Shown piece by piece: positions 8,721-17,387 of a stretch of 64,000 nt of DNA (positions are counted from its first letter, which is position 1; every line of letters starts with the position of its first letter). A program made the position numbers and the translations under genes. Origin of the DNA: Gammaproteobacteria bacterium HGW-Gammaproteobacteria-2 (GTDB lineage: Bacteria; Pseudomonadota; Gammaproteobacteria; Xanthomonadales; Xanthomonadaceae); contig PGZE01000027.1 in NCBI GenBank assembly GCA_002840015.1, positions 1 through 64,000 of the forward strand, in the 5' to 3' direction. The notes beneath the pieces are model-generated. The model had not been told where the DNA came from. It was given only the letters and a program-made list of their open reading frames with translations, and did not search any database.

Positions 8721-10109
8721 ATGGCCAAGAAACGCGTTGCCAAACCGCAAGCCGACCCCGAGCAACAAGAAAGCTCACTCAAGCGCTGGCTCAAGGAGCG
8801 GCGCATCACCGAGGTGGAATGCCTGGTGCCGGACATGACCGGCAATGCCCGCGGCAAAATCATCCCGGCGGCCAAGTTTTCGCACGATTACGGCACGCGG
8901 CTGCCCGAGGGCATCTTCGTTACCACCGTCACCGGCGATTTCCCGGATGAATACGACGACCTGGTATCACCGTCGGACTCCGACATGTACCTGCATCCCG
9001 ATCCGGACACGGTGCGCATGGTGCCGTGGGCGACCGACCCCACTGCGCAGATCATCCACGATTGCTGCACCAAGGATGGCAGGCCGCACGAGCTGGCACC
9101 GCGCAATGTGTTGCGGCGGGTGCTCGCGCTGTACGAGGGCTTGGGCATCGCGCCGGTGGTGGCGCCGGAAGTCGAGTTTTTCCTGGTGCAGCGCAATACC
9201 GACCCGGATTTGCCGTTGCAGCCGCCAGCAGGTCGCTCGGGAAGGCCGGAAACCGCGCGGCAATCGTATTCGATCGATGCGGTCAACGAGTTCGATCCCA
9301 TTCTCGATCTGATGTACGACTTCTGCGATGCGATGGATCTCGATGTCGATACATTGATCCACGAAAGTGGTGCGGCGCAACTGGAAATCAACTTCGAGCA
9401 TTCCGATGCGCTGTCGCGCGCCGATCAGGTGTTCCTGTTCAAGCGCGCCATGCGTGAGGCGGCAATGCGTCACGGTGTCTATGCGACCTTCCTGGCCAAG
9501 CCGATGAGCAACGAGCCGGGCAGTGCGATGCACATCCACCAGAGTCTGGTCGATGTCAAAACACGCCGCAACTTGTTCATGGGTAAAAAGCCCGGTCAAC
9601 ACAGCGATTTGTTTTCGCATTATCTGGGCGGACTGCAAAAGTACATTCCGATGGCGATGGCGTTGCTGGCGCCCAACGTCAACTCATACCGGCGGCTTGC
9701 GATGGGCGAAGTAGCGCCGATCAACGTGCAATGGGGCTACGACAACCGCACCTGCGGCCTGCGCGTGCCGATGGATACGCCAGAAAACACCCGCGTTGAA
9801 AGCCGCTTTGCCGGTTCCGATGCCAACCCTTATCTGGCAATGGCTGCAACCCTCGCCTGTGGCTATCTGGGCATCAAGGAAAAGTTGTTGCCGACCGAGC
9901 CGGTGAGCATCAGTGCCAAGACGCTGGGCCAGGATCTGCCGCGCTCGCTTGAAGAGGCGCTGGAATGGCTGCGCGATGCCGACGCCTTGCACGAGGTGCT
10001 GGGATCGCGCTTCGTGCGCGCCTATTCGGCGGTCAAGAAACGAGAGTACGAAACCTTCCTGCGCGTGATCAGTTCATGGGAGCGCGAATTTTTGTTGTTG
10101 ACGGTGTGA
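8721..10109 (+). CDS. glutamine synthetase family protein, PuuA-like (copy 2)
   Basis: 462 residues with the full set of ligase motifs: PEVEFFLV near 149, LEINFEH near 221, EPGSAMHIHQ at 265-274 and YDNRTCGLRVP near 341. A charged N-terminal extension of about 25 residues (KKRVAKPQADPEQQE) is absent from copy 1. By family and by position in the polyamine cluster it should join glutamate to an amine. Whether putrescine, spermidine or another amine is the substrate is not visible; Pseudomonas carries several such paralogues with different preferences. Its TGA lies inside a GGGACT-rich inverted repeat. Confidence 0.85.
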   Translation: MAKKRVAKPQADPEQQESSLKRWLKERRITEVECLVPDMTGNARGKIIPAAKFSHDYGTRLPEGIFVTTVTGDFPDEYDDLVSPSDSDMYLHPDPDTVRMVPWATDPTAQIIHDCCTKDGRPHELAPRNVLRRVLALYEGLGIAPVVAPEVEFFLVQRNTDPDLPLQPPAGRSGRPETARQSYSIDAVNEFDPILDLMYDFCDAMDLDVDTLIHESGAAQLEINFEHSDALSRADQVFLFKRAMREAAMRHGVYATFLAKPMSNEPGSAMHIHQSLVDVKTRRNLFMGKKPGQHSDLFSHYLGGLQKYIPMAMALLAPNVNSYRRLAMGEVAPINVQWGYDNRTCGLRVPMDTPENTRVESRFAGSDANPYLAMAATLACGYLGIKEKLLPTEPVSISAKTLGQDLPRSLEEALEWLRDADALHEVLGSRFVRAYSAVKKREYETFLRVISSWEREFLLLTV

Positions 10110-10259
10110 AGCCGGGACTGGGGACTCGATGAAGCCGGGACTGGGGACTCGGGACTGGGGACTCGGAAAAGCCAAAGCAACAACGCAGAAGCAGAAGAAG
10201 ACATTTCGCGAGATTGTCGTCCCCAGTCCCCAGTCCCCAGTCCCGGCTTCATCGAGTCC
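10108..10259. repeat. GGGACT-rich inverted repeat at a stop codon
   Basis: A 23-bp direct repeat beginning GAAGCCGGGACTGGGGACTC occurs at 10108-10130 and again at 10131-10153. A perfect 28-bp inverted repeat pairs 10122-10149 with 10232-10259, leaving an 82-base loop. The TGA of the PuuA-like gene (10107-10109) merges with the first unit. GGGACT/AGTCCC repeats of this kind occur between genes in Xanthomonadaceae (recollection, not checked). In RNA it would form a very stable long stem between two genes of one operon. The 40 bases that follow (10260-10300) are C-rich and almost free of G. Confidence 0.8.
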
Positions 10260-10305
10260 TAAGTCCCCAACCCAACCCAACCTAACCCACCAGGCCCCCG
10301 CAACC

Positions 10306-11676
10306 ATGCCCCAACTCGACATCAAACACCTGCAAGCACTCGATGCCGCGCATCACCTGCACCCGTTCAACGACAACGCGGCGCTGGCGAAGAAGGGCAC
10401 GCGTATCCTCACCCATGGCGAGGGTGTTTACGTATGGGATGCCGACGGCAACAAGCTGCTCGATGCTTTCGCTGGGCTGTGGTGCGTCAATATCGGTTAC
10501 GGCCGCAAGGAATTGGGCGAAGCCGCTTCCCGGCAGATGACCCAGCTGGCCTACTACAACAGTTTTTTCCAGTGCACCACCGAGCCTACCATCCGCCTCG
10601 CGGCAAAGCTGGCGGAGCTGACACCGGGTGACCTGAATCACGTGTTCTTCGCCAACTCCGGCTCCGAGGCAAACGACACCATCCTGCGCATGGTTCGCCA
10701 CTTCTGGGCGGTGCAGGGGCATCCACAACGCAATATCGTGATCGGCCGCCACAACGGCTATCACGGTTCCACCGTGGCGGGTGCCAGCCTTGGTGGCATG
10801 AAAGGCATGCATGCCCAAGGCGGCTTGCCGATACCGGACATCCATCACATCGAACCGCCGTTCTGGTTCGCCGATGGCGGTGATCTGGCGCCGGAAGCCT
10901 ACGGGCTGGTGGCGGCGCAGCGGCTGGAGGCAAAGATTCTCGAGTTGGGTCCAGAGCGGGTTGCCGCATTCATTGGCGAGCCGATCATGGGCGCCATCGG
11001 GGTATATATCCCGCCGATGAGCTACTGGCCGGAGATCGAGCGCATCTGCCGCAAATACGACGTGCTGTTGATTGCCGATGAAGTGATTTGTGGTTTTGGG
11101 CGCACCGGTGACTGGTTTGCCGCGCAGTATTTTGGATTCCAGCCCGACATCATGACCCTGGCCAAGGGCATTACCTCCGGCTACATTCCGCTCGGCGCGG
11201 TGATGTTCAACGACCGGGTTTCCAAGGTGCTGATGGAGCAGGGCGGCGAGCTGGCGCACGGTTATACCTACTCGGGGCACCCGGTGTGTACTGCGGTCGC
11301 GCTGGAAAACATACGCATCCTCGAAGACGAGAATATTGTCGGCACCTGCAAGACCGATACCGGCCCCTATCTGGCGCAACGCCTGCACGAGCTGGGCGAT
11401 CATCCGCTGGTGGGCGAGGTTCGTGTGGCGGGCATGGTCGGTGCGCTGGAGCTGGTGCCGGACAAGACCCAGCGCCGGTTTTTCAGCGAGCGTGGCAAGG
11501 TTGGCACGCTGTGCCGTGACATGGCGCTGGGCAACGGGCTGATTCTGCGTGCCACCAACGATTCCATGCTGTTTTCGCCACCGCTGATCATTACCCGGGC
11601 GCAGATCGATGAGTTGATCGAGAAAACCCGACGTTCCCTCGATCAGACCCTCGCTGCGATCGGCACGGCACGATGA
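10306..11676 (+). CDS. class III aminotransferase, probably putrescine/GABA-type
   Basis: 456 residues from ATG 10306 (MPQLDIKHL); the longer open frame from 10129 is only repeat sequence. Fold-type I PLP enzyme: NSGSEANDT near 117, GRHNGYHGST near 147, DEVICGFGRTG with the ring-nitrogen Asp near 258, and PLP Lys about 287 in TLAKGITSGY. The best family match is SpuC/omega-amino acid:pyruvate transaminases, which convert putrescine, GABA or beta-alanine to aldehydes. It sits between a PuuA-like gene and the Pot transporter, and the aldehyde dehydrogenase downstream could use its product. The leader has no clear Shine-Dalgarno site. Confidence 0.85.
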   Translation: MPQLDIKHLQALDAAHHLHPFNDNAALAKKGTRILTHGEGVYVWDADGNKLLDAFAGLWCVNIGYGRKELGEAASRQMTQLAYYNSFFQCTTEPTIRLAAKLAELTPGDLNHVFFANSGSEANDTILRMVRHFWAVQGHPQRNIVIGRHNGYHGSTVAGASLGGMKGMHAQGGLPIPDIHHIEPPFWFADGGDLAPEAYGLVAAQRLEAKILELGPERVAAFIGEPIMGAIGVYIPPMSYWPEIERICRKYDVLLIADEVICGFGRTGDWFAAQYFGFQPDIMTLAKGITSGYIPLGAVMFNDRVSKVLMEQGGELAHGYTYSGHPVCTAVALENIRILEDENIVGTCKTDTGPYLAQRLHELGDHPLVGEVRVAGMVGALELVPDKTQRRFFSERGKVGTLCRDMALGNGLILRATNDSMLFSPPLIITRAQIDELIEKTRRSLDQTLAAIGTAR

Positions 11677-11806
11677 ACTGTAACTGCCACCACGCAGCGG
11701 GTACCATCAAAACCGGGGCGCCGTGGCAGGCGGCACCCTTGGCCCGGCACCGTTTCCTGTCCAGATGCGCTTGCTCGTCCCCATCCACTTTTGCGGAGGA
11801 ACCGTG

Positions 11807-12946
11807 ATGAAAAAATTCCGATTGACTGCATGCATTGCCGCCGTGTTGGTTCTGGTCGGTTGCGGCAAGGATACGTCGGCGCCGGAGGCGGCGAAGACGG
11901 CTGCCGCACCGGCGCCTGAGGACAAGGTCCTGAACATCTATAACTGGTCGGATTACATTGCCGAGGACACCATCGCCAACTTCGAGGCAGAGACCGGCAT
12001 CAAGGTGACGTATGACGTGTTCGACAGCAACGAGGTGCTGGAAGCCAAGCTGATGGCGGGTGGCACCGGTTACGACATCGTTGTGCCCTCGCTGTCGTTC
12101 CTCGCGCGCCAGATCAAGGCCGGCGTATTTCAGCCGCTGGATAAATCCAAACTGACCAACTATGCCAACCTCGACCCCGATCTGATGGCGCGCATCGCGT
12201 TCAGCGATCCCGACAATGCACACAGCATTCCTTATCTGTGGGGCACCACCGGCATTGGCTACAACGTTGCCAAGGTCAAGGCAGCACTGGGCGAAGATGC
12301 CCCGGTACACAGTTGGGATATTGTCTTCAAGCCCGAGAACATCGCCAAGCTCAAGGATTGCGGTGTGGTGATGCTCGATACACCACAGGAAATCATCCCG
12401 AGCGTGCTCAATTATCTGGGCGAGGATCCCAACAGCTTCGATGAAGCGGTTATCCGCAAGGCCGAGGCGGTGCTGACTGCAATCAAGCCCAGCGTGCGTT
12501 ATTTCCATTCCTCGCAATACATCAACGATCTTGCCAACGGCGACATTTGTGTCGCGATCGGCTGGTCGGGCGATGTGTTCCAGGCGGCTGACCGCGCGGT
12601 TGAAGCCGAAAACGGACAGGAGATCGCGTTCTCCATTCCGCAAGAAGGCGCGGCGATGTGGTTCGACATGCTGGCCATGCCCAAGGATGCCAAGCACCCG
12701 AACAACGCCTACCTGTTTCTTGATTACCTGTTGAAGCCCGAAGTCTCGGCGGCCATTTCCAGCTATGTCGCCTACGCCAGCGGTAACAAGGCGGCGCTGC
12801 CACTGGTTGAGCCGGAAGTGCTCGAAAATCCTGGCGTGTACCCGAATGACGCGACCCGCGCCAAGTTGTTCACCTTTGCCGTATTGCCGCCGGAAGTGGA
12901 TCGTTTGTACACCCGCATCTGGACCACCCTCAAAACCGGACAGTAA
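11807..12946 (+). CDS. potF: putrescine/spermidine ABC transporter substrate-binding lipoprotein
   Basis: 379 residues. GGAGG precedes ATG 11807, so the longer frame from 11723 is not used. The N-terminus MKKFRLTACIAAVLVLVGC is a lipoprotein signal with lipobox LVGC (Cys19). The mature domain starts with LNIYNWSDYI, the hallmark of PotD/PotF proteins, and includes GYDIVVPS and YLWGTTGIGYN. It delivers polyamines to the PotGHI permease encoded next. Lipid anchoring is unlike soluble E. coli PotF and matches a non-enteric relative. Whether putrescine or spermidine is preferred cannot be read with confidence. Confidence 0.92.
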   Translation: MKKFRLTACIAAVLVLVGCGKDTSAPEAAKTAAAPAPEDKVLNIYNWSDYIAEDTIANFEAETGIKVTYDVFDSNEVLEAKLMAGGTGYDIVVPSLSFLARQIKAGVFQPLDKSKLTNYANLDPDLMARIAFSDPDNAHSIPYLWGTTGIGYNVAKVKAALGEDAPVHSWDIVFKPENIAKLKDCGVVMLDTPQEIIPSVLNYLGEDPNSFDEAVIRKAEAVLTAIKPSVRYFHSSQYINDLANGDICVAIGWSGDVFQAADRAVEAENGQEIAFSIPQEGAAMWFDMLAMPKDAKHPNNAYLFLDYLLKPEVSAAISSYVAYASGNKAALPLVEPEVLENPGVYPNDATRAKLFTFAVLPPEVDRLYTRIWTTLKTGQ

Positions 12947-12997
12947 TCGCAACGTGTGGGCGGGTATTGCCCGCCCGCACCCTGTGGAGTGCGCGGC

Positions 12998-14167
12998 ATG
13001 GCTGAAGTGAATGAGCAAACGGTGACTGTAACCGGGCCGATTGCGGGCAGCACCGCCAACCGGACGGAACGGCTTGGCGAGGAGCATTACCTGCGTATCG
13101 ATTCGGTACGCAAGGAGTTCGATGGGTTTGTTGCCGTTGACAATGTCAGCCTGTCGATTCGGCGTGGCGAGATATTTGCGCTGCTTGGCGCATCCGGTTG
13201 CGGTAAATCGACCTTGCTGCGCATGTTGGCCGGTTTCGAGCAGGCCAGTGCCGGTACCGTCACGCTCGACGGTACGGTGCTTAATGGTGTGCCGCCGTAT
13301 CAGCGGCCGGTCAACATGATGTTTCAGTCCTACGCACTGTTTCCGCACATGAGCGTGGAACAGAACGTCGCATTCGGTCTCAAGCAGGATGGCTTGCCGA
13401 AGGACCAGATCAAGGAGAAGGTAGCGCGGATGCTGTCGCTGGTACACATGGAAAGCATGGCCAGACGCAAGCCACATCAACTTTCCGGTGGCCAGCAGCA
13501 GCGCGTTGCACTGGCACGTTCGTTGGCGAAAAGTCCGAAATTGTTGTTGCTCGATGAACCGATGGGCGCGCTTGACAAGAAATTGCGCGGCGAGATGCAG
13601 CTCGAGGTGGTCAATATCATCGAACGCCTGGGGGTGACCTGCGTGATGGTGACCCACGATCAGGAGGAGGCCATGACCATGGCGCACCGCATCGCGATCA
13701 TGGATGCCGGGCGTATCCGCCAAGTGGGCACGCCCGATGAAGTCTACGAGCAACCGGCGAATCGCTTCACCGCCGAGTTCATCGGTTCGGTGAATCTGGT
13801 CGAAGGCAAGATCGACGAGGATCAGAAAGATTACATCACCATCCGTGCACCGATTTTCAAGCATGCGATCTATGTTGGCCACGGTGTGACCGGCTACGAA
13901 GGGCAGGAAGTTGCGTTGGCACTGCGTCCGGAGAAGCTGGTGCTGAGCAAGGATGAACCAGCGCAGCGCTACAACAAGACGCGCGGCGTGATCGAGGACA
14001 TTGCGTACTTCGGTAGCCACTCGGTGTATCACGTGCGCTTGCCAGGTGGCGAGCGACTGATGGCAAATAGCGCGAATGCACAACGCTGGGCTTCGGATCG
14101 CTTTACCTGGGAGGACGAAGTCTGGTTGAGTTGGGATGATCAGGCCGGCGTGGTACTGACCTCATGA
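12998..14167 (+). CDS. potG: polyamine ABC transporter ATP-binding protein
   Basis: 389 residues from ATG 12998 with GGAG upstream. Walker A GASGCGKST at 64-72, Q-loop FQSYALFPHM, signature LSGGQQQRVALAR near 162, Walker B LLLLDEP with catalytic Glu near 187, switch His in THDQEEA, then a TOBE-like C-terminal domain (VALALRPEKL). About 30 residues precede the ABC domain, as in PotG. It powers uptake with PotH and PotI. Its TGA overlaps the potH ATG (ATGA), indicating translational coupling. Confidence 0.93.
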   Translation: MAEVNEQTVTVTGPIAGSTANRTERLGEEHYLRIDSVRKEFDGFVAVDNVSLSIRRGEIFALLGASGCGKSTLLRMLAGFEQASAGTVTLDGTVLNGVPPYQRPVNMMFQSYALFPHMSVEQNVAFGLKQDGLPKDQIKEKVARMLSLVHMESMARRKPHQLSGGQQQRVALARSLAKSPKLLLLDEPMGALDKKLRGEMQLEVVNIIERLGVTCVMVTHDQEEAMTMAHRIAIMDAGRIRQVGTPDEVYEQPANRFTAEFIGSVNLVEGKIDEDQKDYITIRAPIFKHAIYVGHGVTGYEGQEVALALRPEKLVLSKDEPAQRYNKTRGVIEDIAYFGSHSVYHVRLPGGERLMANSANAQRWASDRFTWEDEVWLSWDDQAGVVLTS

Positions 14168-15072
14168 ATCGTGCCTTCAGCCGGTGGTTGCCAGGAGCGC
14201 GCTGGATGGTGATCGCCATTCCGTTCGCCTGGCTGTTGCTGTTTTTCGCCATTCCGTTCGCAATCACGTTGAAGATTTCCTTCGCTAGTTCGGCAATCGC
14301 CATGCCGCCCTACACGGATTTGCTGTCGTGGGAGGGTGACAAACTCAGCGTGCATTTGAACATTGGCAATTACCTTTTTCTGTTGCGCGACAGCCTGTAC
14401 GTCAATGCGTATCTGAGCTCACTCAAGACCGCATTGATTTCGACGGCGATCTGTCTGCTGATCGGCTACCCAATGGCTTACGCCATTTCACGCATGGAAC
14501 CGGCGACGCGCAATATTGCCTTGATGCTGGTGGTACTGCCATCGTGGACCTCGTTCTTGATCCGTATCTATGCCTGGATTGGAATACTCAAGGGCAACGG
14601 CCTTGCCAACAATTTTCTGCTGTGGTTGGGTGTGATCGATCAACCGCTGGAAATGCTGCATACCCCGTTCGCGGTTTATATCGGCATCGTGTACGCCTAT
14701 CTGCCATTCATGATTCTGCCGCTGTATTCCAACATGGTGAAGCTGGACCGCCGGCTCGAAGAAGCCGCCTACGACCTCGGTGCCAAACCCTGGCGCGTAT
14801 TTGTGTCGGTCACTTTGCCGCTGACCAAGGCTGGCATCATCGCCGGTTCGATGCTGGTGTTGATCCCGGTGGTCGGAGAGTTCGTCATCCCCGAATTGCT
14901 GGGCGGCCCGAGCACACTGATGATCGGCAAGGTGTTGTGGGATGAGTTTTTCAACAATCGCGACTGGCCGGTGGCAGCGGCGGTATCCACGGTGATGCTG
15001 TTGTTGCTGGTGGTACCAATCACCATCTTCCACCACTTCCAGGCCAAGGAATTGGAGCGCCAACTGTCATGA
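14164..15072 (+). CDS. potH: polyamine ABC transporter permease PotH
   Basis: 302 residues, about six membrane helices. The first helix (IPFAWLLLFFAIPFAITL) is followed by a periplasmic segment, and the permease EAA loop EEAAYDLGAKPWRVF lies before the last helices, where it docks to PotG. GEFVIPELLGG is typical of PotH/PotB. Start overlaps potG and stop overlaps potI, both as ATGA, so the four transporter genes form one tightly coupled unit. Confidence 0.92.
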   Translation: MNRAFSRWLPGARWMVIAIPFAWLLLFFAIPFAITLKISFASSAIAMPPYTDLLSWEGDKLSVHLNIGNYLFLLRDSLYVNAYLSSLKTALISTAICLLIGYPMAYAISRMEPATRNIALMLVVLPSWTSFLIRIYAWIGILKGNGLANNFLLWLGVIDQPLEMLHTPFAVYIGIVYAYLPFMILPLYSNMVKLDRRLEEAAYDLGAKPWRVFVSVTLPLTKAGIIAGSMLVLIPVVGEFVIPELLGGPSTLMIGKVLWDEFFNNRDWPVAAAVSTVMLLLLVVPITIFHHFQAKELERQLS

Positions 15073-15917
15073 GCGCAAATCCAAAAACTGGCCGAATTGG
15101 CCTTGGCTTTCTGATTTTCGGCTTCGCATTTTTATATGCGCCGATTGTCATTCTGGTGGTGTACTCGTTCAACGAGTCGCGTCTGGTGACGGTATGGGCC
15201 GGCTTTTCGTTCAAGTGGTATGTCGAGTTGTTTGCCGATACGCAGTTGATGGATGCAGCGTGGACCAGCTTGCGGGTGGCGTTCTACACCGCGTGTGCAT
15301 CGGTGGTGCTGGGCACCATGTCGGCATTGATGCTGGTGCGGATGCGCAGATTCAACGGCAAAACACTATTTGCCGGCATGATCACCGCGCCGCTGGTGAT
15401 GCCCGAAGTCATCACCGGTTTATCGCTGTTGCTGCTGTTCGTTTCGTTCGGCGATATTTTCGGCTTCAATTTTCCGCGAGGCATGGTCACGATCTGGATT
15501 GCCCACGTCACCTTCTGCGTGGCCTTTGTCACCGTGGTGTTGACTTCGCGTCTGGGCGAGATGGATCGCGCGCTGGAAGAGGCCGCGATGGATCTGGGCG
15601 CCAACCGGCTCAAGGTGTTTTTTGTCATCACCTTGCCGATTATCGCGCCCGCACTGCTTTCCGGCTGGCTGCTCGCGTTCACCTTGTCGCTGGACGATCT
15701 GGTAATCGCCAGCTTCGTGTCGGGGCCATCGTCAACCACTTTGCCGATGAAGGTGTTTTCCTCAGTCCGGCTGGGCGTCAGCCCAAAGATCAACGCGCTG
15801 GCCACCTTGCTGATTGTGGTGATGTCGATCGCTGCGGCCATCGCCTGGTCGTTGATGGCACGCGAAGAACGCAAGCGCCAGCGCGACATGCGTATGGCAA
15901 TTGCGCAGACCGATTGA
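15069..15917 (+). CDS. potI: polyamine ABC transporter permease PotI
   Basis: 282 residues, six predicted helices, EAA loop EEAAMDLGANRLKVF, and the DDLVIASFVSGP segment characteristic of PotC/PotI. It pairs with PotH to form the membrane channel. The C-terminus ends in a basic cytoplasmic tail (REERKRQRDMR). A dehydrogenase gene begins 11 bp later with its own GAGGAG ribosome site, continuing the operon. Confidence 0.92.
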   Translation: MSANPKTGRIGLGFLIFGFAFLYAPIVILVVYSFNESRLVTVWAGFSFKWYVELFADTQLMDAAWTSLRVAFYTACASVVLGTMSALMLVRMRRFNGKTLFAGMITAPLVMPEVITGLSLLLLFVSFGDIFGFNFPRGMVTIWIAHVTFCVAFVTVVLTSRLGEMDRALEEAAMDLGANRLKVFFVITLPIIAPALLSGWLLAFTLSLDDLVIASFVSGPSSTTLPMKVFSSVRLGVSPKINALATLLIVVMSIAAAIAWSLMAREERKRQRDMRMAIAQTD

Positions 15918-15927
15918 GGAGCACACG

Positions 15928-17289
15928 ATGGACGTGGAAATCATCAACCCGTGGACGGGCGATTGCGACTACTGTTACGACTATATGGCCGAGCTTGCGG
16001 TGGAGGCGAGGCTAGCGGCATCCGTGCGTGGCTTTGCCGATTGGTCGCGGCGCACGCTTGCCGAACGTGCCGATGCACTGCGGCAGGTGGCCGCCGGGCT
16101 GCGCAGCGAACGTGAATCATTGGCGGCGCTGATGAGCGCCGAAATGGGCAAGTTGCGACGTGAAGGACTGGCCGAAATCGAAAAATCGGCATCGGCCTGT
16201 GAATACTATGCCGAGCGCGCCGGTGATTATCTGGCTGACACCGCCGTTGCTACCGAGGCACATCGCAGTTACGTCAGCTATCAGCCGATCGGTTGTGTGC
16301 TGGCAATCATGCCATGGAACTTCCCCGTCTGGCAGGTGTTCCGCTTTCTTGCCCCCGCCTTGATGGCCGGCAATGTGGCCTTGCTCAAGCACGCGATTAC
16401 CGTGCCGCGCTGTGCCGATGCGATTGCCCGTATCGTTCATGCGGCTGGTGTGCCCACGGGTGCGTTTGGCGTGTTGCACATCGACAACGAGATGGCCGCG
16501 CGAGTGATCGCTGATACGCGTATTGCGGCTGTTTCGCTCACTGGCAGCGAGCGTGCTGGTCGTTCGGTCGCAACGACAGCCGGCAAACACCTGAAGAAAT
16601 GCGTCTTGGAGCTCGGCGGTAGCGATGCGTTTATCGTTCTCGATGATGCCGATATGGATCGTGCGATTGCAGTGGCGGTAGCGTCACGTTTTGGCAACGC
16701 CGGGCAAACCTGTATTGCAGCGAAACGCTTTATTGTGGTAAAAAAAGCGTTAAGTGCGTTTACGGAACGGTTGCTGGCTGCAACGCAGGGCCTGGTAGTT
16801 GGTGATCCCATGCACGAGGCAACCAGCCTGGCGCCGATGGCGCGCGCGGATTTGCGCCATGCCGTTCATGCTCAAGTTGAGCGTAGCCTTGCTGCCGGGG
16901 CCAGCGCGCTGATCGGTTGCCGGCTGCCTGAGCATCCCTGTGCCTATCCAGCGAGTGTGCTGGCGGGTGTTGCGCCGGGTATGCCGGCTTGGGATGAAGA
17001 ATTGTTCGGGCCGGTGGCCAGCGTGATTACAGTTGCCGATGATGCCGAAGCGGTACGGGTGGCCAACGACACTCGCTTCGGCTTGGGCGCGAGTGTCTGG
17101 GGCGAGGATCGTGACCGGGCAGAGCAAGTTGGGCGGCAATTGCAGGTCGGTGCGGTATTTGTCAACGCACTGGTGCGCTCGGATGTGCGCCTGCCATTTG
17201 GCGGTACCAAACAATCGGGTTATGGCCGAGAGCTGGCCGAACATGGCATTCGCGAGTTCGTCAACATCCGCACTATGTGGGTGGAATGA
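15928..17289 (+). CDS. NAD(P)-dependent succinate-semialdehyde dehydrogenase family
   Basis: 454 residues from ATG 15928; GAGGAG lies directly upstream. Aldehyde dehydrogenase catalytic residues are present: Asn131 in MPWNFP, Glu228 in LELGG and Cys262 in GNAGQTC. LLKHA near 153 and the missing N-terminal extension fit the short SSADH subgroup. It would convert succinate semialdehyde, formed by GABA transamination, to succinate, or oxidise a related amino-aldehyde from the putrescine route. Position at the end of the pot operon supports a polyamine role. The exact aldehyde is inferred. Confidence 0.82.
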   Translation: MDVEIINPWTGDCDYCYDYMAELAVEARLAASVRGFADWSRRTLAERADALRQVAAGLRSERESLAALMSAEMGKLRREGLAEIEKSASACEYYAERAGDYLADTAVATEAHRSYVSYQPIGCVLAIMPWNFPVWQVFRFLAPALMAGNVALLKHAITVPRCADAIARIVHAAGVPTGAFGVLHIDNEMAARVIADTRIAAVSLTGSERAGRSVATTAGKHLKKCVLELGGSDAFIVLDDADMDRAIAVAVASRFGNAGQTCIAAKRFIVVKKALSAFTERLLAATQGLVVGDPMHEATSLAPMARADLRHAVHAQVERSLAAGASALIGCRLPEHPCAYPASVLAGVAPGMPAWDEELFGPVASVITVADDAEAVRVANDTRFGLGASVWGEDRDRAEQVGRQLQVGAVFVNALVRSDVRLPFGGTKQSGYGRELAEHGIREFVNIRTMWVE

Positions 17290-17387
17290 CGGGCAGGCGA
17301 AACCGGGAGGGTAGTGGGCGACGCGATCCGGGGGCTCGGGCCGTCAATTCAGTTGTTTTTTGAAGTTCAACGAAAGGGGCTAAAACA

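Noticed and set aside
10129-10305. Longer N-terminus of the class III aminotransferase
   Set aside because: The extra 59 codons are GGGACT repeat sequence with no family similarity.
11591-14083. 830-codon frame opposite potF and potG
   Set aside because: Antisense shadow with low-complexity His/Arg-rich sequence.
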